A stretch of 64,000 nt of DNA. It comes from Rhynochetos jubatus (Eukaryota; Chordata; Aves; Eurypygiformes; Rhynochetidae). Under the pieces are notes generated by a model. It was not told the origin of the DNA and did no database searches. It worked only from the letters and a program-made list of their open reading frames with translations. The position numbers were made by a program, and so were the translations under genes. The stretch's first letter is position 1; each line of letters begins with the position of its first letter. This document shows positions 1 through 9,500 of this stretch, one piece after another. The DNA lies in the NCBI GenBank assembly GCA_027574665.1, contig CM050664.1, forward strand, positions 20,514,774-20,578,773, written 5' to 3'.

Positions 1-1361
1 GGGTTAGGGTTAGGGTCCGGAGAACCAGAAAGCCCACAGCTCCAGGGATAATTGGGATTGCAAAGGCCTGCCAAGAGGAGCACGACACTGCACAGACATG
101 GCTCCTTCCCCAGCTTTCCTAGCCAGAACCCGGGGGGGGCCGTGGCCGGAAACCGCGGTCGGCAACTTCTAGGGTTAGGGTTAGGGTTAGGGTCCGGAGA
201 ACCAGAAAGCCCACAGCTCCAGGGATAATTGGGATTGCAAAGGCCTGCCAAGAGGAGCACGACACTGCACAGACATGGCTCCTTCCCCAGCTTTCCTAGC
301 CAGAACCCGGGGGGGCCATGCCCAGAAACCGCGGTCGGCAACTTCTAGGGTTAGGGTTAGGGTCCGGAGAACCAGAAAGCCCACAGCTCCAGGGATAATT
401 GGGATTGCAAAGGCCTGCCAAGAGGAGCACGACACTGCACAGACATGGCTCCTTCCCCTGCTTTCCTAGCCAGAACCCGGGGGGGGCCGTGGCCGGAAAC
501 CGCGGTCGGCAACTTCTAGGGTTAGGGTTAGGGTTAGGGTCCGGAGAACCAGAAAGCCCACAGCTCCAGGGATAATTGGGATTGCAAAGGCCTGCCAAGA
601 GGAGCACGGCACTGCACAGACATGGCTCCTTCCCCTGCTTTCCTAGCCAGAACCCGGGGGGGGGCAGTGGCCGGAAACCGCGGTCGGCAACTTCTAGGGT
701 TAGGGTTAGGGTTAGGGTCCGGAGAACCAGAAAGCCCACAGCTCCAGGGATAATTGGGATTGCAAAGGCCTGCCAAGAGGAGCACGACACTGCACAGACA
801 TGGCTCCTTCCCCAGCTTTCCTAGCCAGAACCCGGGGGGGGCTGTGGCCGGAAACCGCGGTCGGCAACTTCTAGGGTTAGGGTTAGGGTTAGGGTCCGGA
901 GAACCAGAAAGCCCACAGCTCCAGGGATAATTGGGATTGCAAAGGCCTGCCAAGAGGAGCACGGCACTGCACAGACATGGCTCCTTCCCCAGCTTTCCTA
1001 GCCAGAACCCGGGGGGGGCCATGGCCAGAAACCGCGGTCGGCAACTTCTAGGGTTAGGGTTAGGGTTAGGGTCCGGAGAACCAGAAAGCCCACAGCTCCA
1101 GGGATAATTGGGATTGCAAAGGCCTGCCAAGAGGAGCACGACACTGCACAGACATGGCTCCTTCCCCTGCTTTCCTAGCCAGAACCCGGGGGGGGCAGTG
1201 GCCGGAAACCGCGGTCGGCAACTTCTAGGGTTAGGGTTAGGGTTAGGGTCCGGAGAACCAGAAAGCCCACAGCTCCAGGGATAATTGGGATTGCAAAGGC
1301 CTGCCAAGAGGAGCACGACACTGCACAGACATGGCTCCTTCCCCTGCTTTCCTAGCCAGAA

Positions 1362-1396
1362 CCCGGGGGGGGCCGTGGCCGGAAACCGCGGTCGGC
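1362..1396. promoter_or_regulatory. CpG-dense G8 / CCGTGGCCGG / ACCGCGGT block of the monomer
   Basis: In the reference monomer this stretch carries CCC followed by eight G, then CCGTGGCCGG, the 8-bp palindrome ACCGCGGT and CGG. Six of the eight CpG of the monomer fall here, about 10-40 bp before the telomeric tract. Known: human subtelomeres carry CpG-rich tandem repeats next to the telomere that act as TERRA promoters and are targets of DNMT3B. Inferred, weakly: this block could play a similar role or serve as a methylation platform. No TATA or initiator element can be assigned, so a regulatory function is only a possibility. Confidence 0.3.
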
Positions 1397-1402
1397 AACT
1401 TC

Positions 1403-1425
1403 TAGGGTTAGGGTTAGGGTTAGGG
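1403..1425 (+). repeat. Telomeric tract of the reference monomer: TAGGG + (TTAGGG)3
   Basis: Nearly every monomer ends in CTTC-TAGGG followed by three TTAGGG hexamers and then TCCGG. The tract holds four GGG runs separated by TTA, which is the composition that folds into an intramolecular telomeric G-quadruplex. It also holds three overlapping YTAGGGTTR matches (one CTAGGGTTA and two TTAGGGTTA), the duplex consensus bound by the Myb domains of TRF1 and TRF2. The orientation is the same in all monomers. Binding and folding are inferred from the motif only. Confidence 0.95.
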
Positions 1426-3720
1426 TCCGGAGAACCAGAAAGCCCACAGCTCCAGGGATAATTGGGATTGCAAAGGCCTGCCAAGAGGAGCACGACACTG
1501 CACAGACATGGCTCCTTCCCCTGCTTTCCTAGCCAGAACCCGGGGGGGGCCGTGGCCGGAAACCGCGGTCGGCAACTTCTAGGGTTAGGGTTAGGGTTAG
1601 GGTCCGGAGAACCAGAAAGCCCACAGCTCCAGGGATAATTGGGATTGCAAAGGCCTGCCAAGAGGAGCACGACACTGCACAGACATGGCTCCTTCCCCTG
1701 CTTTCCTAGCCAGAACCCGGGGGGGGCCGTGGCCAGAAACCGCGGTCGGCAACTTCTAGGGTTAGGGTTAGGGTTAGGGTCCGGAGAACCAGAAAGCCCA
1801 CAGCTCCAGGGATAATTGGGATTGCAAAGGCCTGCCAAGAGGAGCACGACACTGCACAGACATGGCTCCTTCCCCAGCTTTCCTAGCCAGAACCCGGGGG
1901 GGGCCGTGGCCGGAAACCGCGGTCGGCAACTTCTAGGGTTAGGGTTAGGGTTAGGGTCCGGAGAACCAGAAAGCCCACAGCTCCAGGGATAATTGGGATT
2001 GCAAAGGCCTGCCAAGAGGAGCACGACACTGCACAGACATGGCTCCTTCCCCAGCTTTCCTAGCCAGAACCCGGGGGGGCCATGCCCAGAAACCGCAGTC
2101 GGCAACTTCTAGGGTTAGGGTTAGGGTCCGGAGAACCAGAAAGCCCACAGCTCCAGGGATAATTGGGATTGCAAAGGCCTGCCAAGAGGAGCACGACACT
2201 GCACAGACATGGCTCCTTCCCCTGCTTTCCTAGCCAGAACCCGGGGGGGGCCGTGGCCGGAAACCGCGGTCGGCAACTTCTAGGGTTAGGGTTAGGGTTA
2301 GGGTCCGGAGAACCAGAAAGCCCACAGCTCCAGGGATAATTGGGATTGCAAAGGCCTGCCAAGAGGAGCACGGCACTGCACAGACATGGCTCCTTCCCCT
2401 GCTTTCCTAGCCAGAACCCGGGGGGGGGCAGTGGCCGGAAACCGCGGTCGGCAACTTCTAGGGTTAGGGTTAGGGTTAGGGTCCGGAGAACCAGAAAGCC
2501 CACAGCTCCAGGGATAATTGGGATTGCAAAGGCCTGCCAAGAGGAGCACGACACTGCACAGACATGGCTCCTTCCCCAGCTTTCCTAGCCAGAACCCGGG
2601 GGGGGCTGTGGCCGGAAACCGCGGTCGGCAACTTCTAGGGTTAGGGTTAGGGTTAGGGTCCGGAGAACCAGAAAGCCCACAGCTCCAGGGATAATTGGGA
2701 TTGCAAAGGCCTGCCAAGAGGAGCACGGCACTGCACAGACATGGCTCCTTCCCCAGCTTTCCTAGCCAGAACCCGGGGGGGGCCATGGCCAGAAACCGCG
2801 GTCGGCAACTTCTAGGGTTAGGGTTAGGGTTAGGGTCCGGAGAACCAGAAAGCCCACAGCTCCAGGGATAATTGGGATTGCAAAGGCCTGCCAAGAGGAG
2901 CACGACACTGCACAGACATGGCTCCTTCCCCTGCTTTCCTAGCCAGAACCCGGGGGGGGCAGTGGCCGGAAACCGCGGTCGGCAACTTCTAGGGTTAGGG
3001 TTAGGGTTAGGGTCCGGAGAACCAGAAAGCCCACAGCTCCAGGGATAATTGGGATTGCAAAGGCCTGCCAAGAGGAGCACGACACTGCACAGACATGGCT
3101 CCTTCCCCTGCTTTCCTAGCCAGAACCCGGGGGGGGCCGTGGCCGGAAACCGCGGTCGGCAACTTCTAGGGTTAGGGTTAGGGTTAGGGTCCGGAGAACC
3201 AGAAAGCCCACAGCTCCAGGGATAATTGGGATTGCAAAGGCCTGCCAAGAGGAGCACGACACTGCACAGACATGGCTCCTTCCCCTGCTTTCCTAGCCAG
3301 AACCCGGGGGGGGCCGTGGCCGGAAACCGCGGTCGGCAACTTCTAGGGTTAGGGTTAGGGTTAGGGTCCGGAGAACCAGAAAGCCCACAGCTCCAGGGAT
3401 AATTGGGATTGCAAAGGCCTGCCAAGAGGAGCACGACACTGCACAGACATGGCTCCTTCCCCTGCTTTCCTAGCCAGAACCCGGGGGGGGCCGTGGCCAG
3501 AAACCGCGGTCGGCAACTTCTAGGGTTAGGGTTAGGGTTAGGGTCCGGAGAACCAGAAAGCCCACAGCTCCAGGGATAATTGGGATTGCAAAGGCCTGCC
3601 AAGAGGAGCACGACACTGCACAGACATGGCTCCTTCCCCAGCTTTCCTAGCCAGAACCCGGGGGGGGCCGTGGCCGGAAACCGCGGTCGGCAACTTCTAG
3701 GGTTAGGGTTAGGGTTAGGG

Positions 3721-6551
3721 TCCGGAGAACCAGAAAGCCCACAGCTCCAGGGATAATTGGGATTGCAAAGGCCTGCCAAGAGGAGCACGACACTGCACAG
3801 ACATGGCTCCTTCCCCTGCTTTCCTAGCCAGAACCCAGGGGGGGCCGTGGCCGGAAACCGCGGTCGGCAACTTCTAGGGTTAGGGTTAGGGTTAGGGTCC
3901 GGAGAACCAGAAAGCCCACAGCTCCAGGGATAATTGGGATTGCAAAGGCCTGCCAAGAGGAGCACGACACTGCACAGACATGGCTCCTTCCCCAGCTTTC
4001 CTAGCCAGAACCCAGGGGGGGCCATGCCCAGAAACCGCGGTCGGCAACTTCTAGGGTTAGGGTTAGGGTTAGGGTCCGGAGAACCAGAAAGCCCACAGCT
4101 CCAGGGATAATTGGGATTGCAAAGGCCTGCCAAGAGGAGCACGACACTGCACAGACATGGCTCCTTCCCCTGCTTTCCTAGCCAGAACCCGGGGGGGGCA
4201 GTGGCCGGAAACCGCGGTCGGCAACTTCTAGGGTTAGGGTTAGGGTTAGGGTCCGGAGAACCAGAAAGCCCACAGCTCCAGGGATAATTGGGATTGCAAA
4301 GGCCTGCCAAGAGGAGCACGACACTGCACAGACATGGCTCCTTCCCCAGCTTTCCTAGCCAGAACCCGGGGGGGGCCGTGACCGGAAACCGCGGTCGGCA
4401 ACTTCTAGGGTTAGGGTTAGGGTTAGGGTCCGGAGAACCAGAAAGCCCACAGCTCCAGGGATAATTGGGATTGCAAAGGCCTGCCAAGAGGAGCACGACA
4501 CTGCACAGACATGGCTCCTTCCCCAGCTTTCCTAGCCAGAACCCGGGGGGGCCATGCCCAGAAACCGCGGTCGGCAACTTCTAGGGTTAGGGTTAGGGTT
4601 AGGGTCCGGAGAACCAGAAAGCCCACAGCTCCAGGGATAATTGGGATTGCAAAGGCCTGCCAAGAGGAGCACGACACTGCACAGACATGGCTCCTTCCCC
4701 TGCTTTCCTAGCCAGAACCCGGGGGGGGCCGTGGCCGGAAACCGCGGTCGGCAACTTCTAGGGTTAGGGTTAGGGTTAGGGTCCGGAGAACCAGAAAGCC
4801 CACAGCTCCAGGGATAATTGGGATTGCAAAGGCCTGCCAAGAGGAGCACGGCACTGCACAGACATGGCTCCTTCCCCTGCTTTCCTAGCCAGAACCCGGG
4901 GGGGGCTGTGGCCGGAAACCGCCGTCGGCAACTTCTAGGGTTAGGGTTAGGGTTAGGGTCCGGAGAACCAGAAAGCCCACAGCTCCAGGGATAATTGGGA
5001 TTGCAAAGGCCTGCCAAGAGGAGCACGACACTGCACAGACATGGCTCCTTCCCCTGCTTTCCTAGCCAGAACCCGGGGGGGGGCAGTGGCCGGAAACCGC
5101 GGTCGGCAACTTCTAGGGTTAGGGTTAGGGTTAGGGTCCGGAGAACCAGAAAGCCCACAGCTCCAGGGATAATTGGGATTGCAAAGGCCTGCCAAGAGGA
5201 GCACGACACTGCACAGACATGGCTCCTTCCCCTGCTTTCCTAGCCAGAACCCAGGGGGGGCCGTGGCCGGAAACCGCGGTCGGCAACTTCTAGGGTTAGG
5301 GTTAGGGTTAGGGTCCGGAGAACCAGAAAGCCCACAGCTCCAGGGATAATTGGGATTGCAAAGGCCTGCCAAGAGGAGCACGACACTGCACAGACATGGC
5401 TCCTTCCCCAGCTTTCCTAGCCAGAACCCAGGGGGGGCCATGCCCAGAAACCGCGGTCGGCAACTTCTAGGGTTAGGGTTAGGGTTAGGGTCCGGAGAAC
5501 CAGAAAGCCCACAGCTCCAGGGATAATTGGGATTGCAAAGGCCTGCCAAGAGGAGCACGACACTGCACAGACATGGCTCCTTCCCCTGCTTTCCTAGCCA
5601 GAACCCGGGGGGGGCAGTGGCCGGAAACCGCGGTCGGCAACTTCTAGGGTTAGGGTTAGGGTTAGGGTCCGGAGAACCAGAAAGCCCACAGCTCCAGGGA
5701 TAATTGGGATTGCAAAGGCCTGCCAAGAGGAGCACGACACTGCACAGACATGGCTCCTTCCCCAGCTTTCCTAGCCAGAACCCGGGGGGGGCCGTGACCG
5801 GAAACCGCGGTCGGCAACTTCTAGGGTTAGGGTTAGGGTTAGGGTCCGGAGAACCAGAAAGCCCACAGCTCCAGGGATAATTGGGATTGCAAAGGCCTGC
5901 CAAGAGGAGCACGACACTGCACAGACATGGCTCCTTCCCCAGCTTTCCTAGCCAGAACCCGGGGGGGCCATGCCCAGAAACCGCGGTCGGCAACTTCTAG
6001 GGTTAGGGTTAGGGTTAGGGTCCGGAGAACCAGAAAGCCCACAGCTCCAGGGATAATTGGGATTGCAAAGGCCTGCCAAGAGGAGCACGACACTGCACAG
6101 ACATGGCTCCTTCCCCTGCTTTCCTAGCCAGAACCCGGGGGGGGCCGTGGCCGGAAACCGCGGTCGGCAACTTCTAGGGTTAGGGTTAGGGTTAGGGTCC
6201 GGAGAACCAGAAAGCCCACAGCTCCAGGGATAATTGGGATTGCAAAGGCCTGCCAAGAGGAGCACGGCACTGCACAGACATGGCTCCTTCCCCTGCTTTC
6301 CTAGCCAGAACCCGGGGGGGGCTGTGGCCGGAAACCGCCGTCGGCAACTTCTAGGGTTAGGGTTAGGGTTAGGGTCCGGAGAACCAGAAAGCCCACAGCT
6401 CCAGGGATAATTGGGATTGCAAAGGCCTGCCAAGAGGAGCACGACACTGCACAGACATGGCTCCTTCCCCTGCTTTCCTAGCCAGAACCCGGGGGGGGCA
6501 GTGGCCGGAAACCGCGGTCGGCAACTTCTAGGGTTAGGGTTAGGGTTAGGG
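3721..6551 (+). repeat. 1416-bp (8-monomer) tandem duplication
   Basis: Monomers at 3721-5136 recur in order at 5137-6551. Shared markers are CCCAGG with CCATGCCC (about 4016-4030 and 5432-5446), CCGTGACCGG (about 4377 and 5793), the G7 CCATGCCC monomer (about 4545 and 5961), and CTGTGG with CCGCCG in place of CCGCGG (about 4920 and 6336). The period is exactly eight 177-bp units. The last monomer differs by one G in the G tract (nine in the first copy, eight in the second). Confidence 0.85.
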
Positions 6552-9500
6552 TCCGGAGAACCAGAAAGCCCACAGCTCCAGGGATAATTGGGATTGCAAA
6601 GGCCTGCCAAGAGGAGCACGACACTGCACAGACATGGCTCCTTCCCCTGCTTTCCTAGCCAGAACCCGGGGGGGGCCGTGGCCGGAAACCGCGGTCGGCA
6701 ACTTCTAGGGTTAGGGTTAGGGTTAGGGTCCGGAGAACCAGAAAGCCCACAGCTCCAGGGATAATTGGGATTGCAAAGGCCTGCCAAGAGGAGCACGACA
6801 CTGCACAGACATGGCTCCTTCCCCTGCTTTCCTAGCCAGAACCCGGGGGGGGCCGTGGCCGGAAACCGCGGTCGGCAACTTCTAGGGTTAGGGTTAGGGT
6901 TAGTGTCCGGAGAACCAGAAAGCCCACAGCTCCAGGGATAATTGGGATTGCAAAGGCCTGCCAAGAGGAGCACGGCACTGCACAGACATGGCTCCTTCCC
7001 CTGCTTTCCTAGCCAGAACCCCGGGGGGGGCAGTGGCCGGAAACCGCGGTCGGCAACTTCTAGGGTTAGGGTTAGGGTTAGGGTCCGGAGAACCAGAAAG
7101 CCCACAGCTCCAGGGATAATTGGGATTGCAAAGGCCTGCCAAGAGGAGCACGACACTGCACAGACATGGCTCTGTCCCCAGCTTTCCTAGCCAGAACCCA
7201 GGGGGGGCCATGCCCAGAAACCGCGGTCGGCAACTTCTAGGGTTAGGGTTAGGGTTAGGGTCCGGAGAACCAGAAAGCCCACAGCTCCAGGGATAATTGG
7301 GATTGCAAAGGCCTGCCAAGAGGAGCACGACACTGCACAGACATGGCTCCTTCCCCTGCTTTCCTAGCCAGAACCCGGGGGGGGCAGTGGCTGGAAACCG
7401 CGGTCGACAACCTCTAGGGTTAGGGTTAGGGTCCGGAGAACCAGAAAGCCCACAGCTCCAGGGATAATTGGGATTGCAAAGGCCTGCCAAGAGGAGCACG
7501 ACACTGCACAGACATGGCTCCTTCCCCTGCTTTCCTAGCCAGAACCCGGGGGGGGCAGTGGCCGGAAACCGCGGTCGGCAACTTCTAGGGTTAGGGTTAG
7601 GGTTAGGGTCCGGAGAACCAGAAAGCCCACAGCTCCAGGGATAATTGGGATTGCAAAGGCCTGCCAAGAGGAGCACGACACTGCACAGACATGGCTCCTT
7701 CCCCTGCTTTCCTAGCCAGAACCCGGGGGGGGCCGTGGCCGGAAACCGCGGTCGGCAACTTCTAGGGTTAGGGTTAGGGTTAGGGTCCGGAGAACCAGAA
7801 AGCCCACAGCTCCAGGGATAATTGGGATTGCAAAGGCCTGCCAAGAGGAGCACGACACTGCACAGACATGGCTCCTTCCCCTGCTTTCCTAGCCAGAACC
7901 CAGGGGGGGCCGTGGCCGGAAACCGCGGTCGGCAACTTCTAGGGTTAGGGTTAGGGTTAGGGTCCGGAGAACCAGAAAGCCCACAGCTCCAGGGATAATT
8001 GGGATTGCAAAGGCCTGCCAAGAGGAGCACGGCACTGCACAGACATGGCTCCTCCCCCAGCTTTCCTAGCCAGAACCCGGGGGGGGCCGTGGCCAGAAAC
8101 CGCGGTCGGCAACTTCTAGGGTTAGGGTTAGGGTTAGGGTCCGGAGAACCAGAAAGCCCACAGCTCCAGGGATAATTGGGATTGCAAAGGCCTGCCAAGA
8201 GGAGCACGACACTGCACAGACATGGCTCCTTCCCCTGCTTTCCTAGCCAGAACCCGGGGGGGGCCGTGGCCGGAAACCGCGGTCGGCAACTTCTAGGGTT
8301 AGGGTTAGGGTCCGGAGAACCAGAAAGCCCACAGCTCCAGGGATAATTGGGATTGCAAAGGCCTGCCAAGAGGAGCACGACACTGCACAGACATGGCTCC
8401 TTCCCCAGCTTTCCTAGCCAGAACCCGGGGGGGCCATGCCCAGAAACCGCGGTCGGCAACTTCTAGGGTTAGGGTTAGGGTTAGGGTCCGGAGAACCAGA
8501 AAGCCCACAGCTCCAGGGATAATTGGGATTGCAAAGGCCTGCCAAGAGGAGCACGACACTGCACAGACATGGCTCCTTCCCCTGCTTTCCTAGCCAGAAC
8601 CCGGGGGGGGCCGTGGCCGGAAACCGTGGTCGGCAACTTCTAGGGTTAGGGTTAGGGTTAGGGTCCGGAGAACCAGAAAGCCCACAGCTCCAGGGATAAT
8701 TGGGATTGCAAAGGCCTGCCAAGAGGAGCACGACACTGCACAGACATGGCTCCTTCCCCTGCTTTCCTAGCCAGAACCCGGGGGGGGCTGTGGCCGGAAA
8801 CCGCGGTCGGCAACTTCTAGGGTTAGGGTTAGGGTTAGGGTCCGGAGAACCAGAAAGCCCACAGCTCCAGGGATAATTGGGATTGCAAAGGCCTGCCAAG
8901 AGGAGCACGACACTGCACAGACATGGCTCCTTCCCCTGCTTTCCTAGCCAGAACCCGGGGGGGGCAGTGGCCGGAAACCACGGTCGGCAACTTCTAGGGT
9001 TAGGGTTAGGGTTAGGGTCCGGAGAACCAGAAAGCCCACAGCTCCAGGGATAATTGGGATTGCAAAGGCCTGCCAAGAGGAGCACGACACTGCACAGACA
9101 TGGCTCCTTCCCCTGCTTTCCTAGCCAGAACCCGGGGGGGGCCGTGGCCGGAAACCGCGGTCGGCAACTTCTAGGGTTAGGGTTAGGGTTAGGGTCCGGA
9201 GAACCAGAAAGCCCACAGCTCCAGGGATAATTGGGATTGCAAAGGCCTGCCAAGAGGAGCACGGCACTGCACAGACATGGCTCCTTCCCCAGCTTTCCTA
9301 GCCAGAACCCGGGGGGGCCATGCCCAGAAACCGCAGTCGGCAACTTCTAGGGTTAGGGTTAGGGTTAGGGTCCGGAGAACCAGAAAGCCCACAGCTCCAG
9401 GGATAATTGGGATTGCAAAGGCCTGCCAAGAGGAGCACGACACTGCACAGACATGGCTCCTTCCCCTGCTTTCCTAGCCAGAACCCGGGGGGGGCCGTGG

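Larger units (their letters stand above)
1249..1425 (+). repeat. Reference monomer of the satellite (commonest form)
   Basis: This copy is used to anchor monomer coordinates. Monomer position 1 is the T of TCCGGA at 1249 and position 177 is the last G of the telomeric tract at 1425. Landmarks: TCCGGA at 1-6; AGGCCT at 49-54; the GACATGG segment near 80-86; the TCCTTCCCCTGC / TCCTTCCCCAGC dimorphism near 88-99; CCC plus G8 at 114-124; CCGTGG at 125-130; CCGCGG at 138-143; telomeric tract at 155-177. Variable positions used elsewhere in this annotation are CCCG/CCCA (117), CCGTGG/CAGTGG/CATGCC/CTGTGG (125-130), CCGCGG/CCACGG (138-143), CGGTCGG/CGGTTGG, CACGACAC/CACGGCAC and CACAGAC/CACCGAC. Confidence 0.95.
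1..3720 (+). repeat. 1764-bp (10-monomer) tandem duplication
   Basis: Monomers from the left edge to about 1956 recur in the same order at +1764 bp (1765-3720). The shared order includes the CCATGCCCAG monomer followed by a two-hexamer tract (tract ends 362 and 2126), the CACGGCAC monomer with nine G (~606-660 and ~2370-2424), the CTGTGG monomer, the CCATGGCCAG monomer and the CCGTGGCCAG monomer (~1731 and ~3495). One visible difference is CCGCGG in the first copy (about 331) against CCGCAG in the second (about 2095). 1764 equals ten 177-bp units less one hexamer, with one lost and one gained G. The match stops at 1957 versus 3721, where the variants differ. Confidence 0.85.

Noticed and set aside
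576..824. Recurrent 64-115 codon plus-strand frames beginning MGLQRP or MAPSPA
   Set aside because: These are identical in nearly every monomer pair, overlap the minus-strand frames and appear only where a length change joins two frames. They are satellite shadows, not genes.
1386..1399. CTCF site at CCGCGGTCGGCAAC
   Set aside because: It starts like the CTCF core (CCGCGNGGNGGCAG), but ungapped it mismatches at several fixed positions, and alignment needs a one-base gap. Too weak to list.
1249..1425. Alpha satellite or CENP-B box
   Set aside because: The length is near 171 bp, and some monomers are exactly 171 bp, but the body is GC-rich and unrelated. The TTCG-N4-A-N2-CGGG core spacing is not met. 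The 171-bp forms are just monomers lacking one hexamer.
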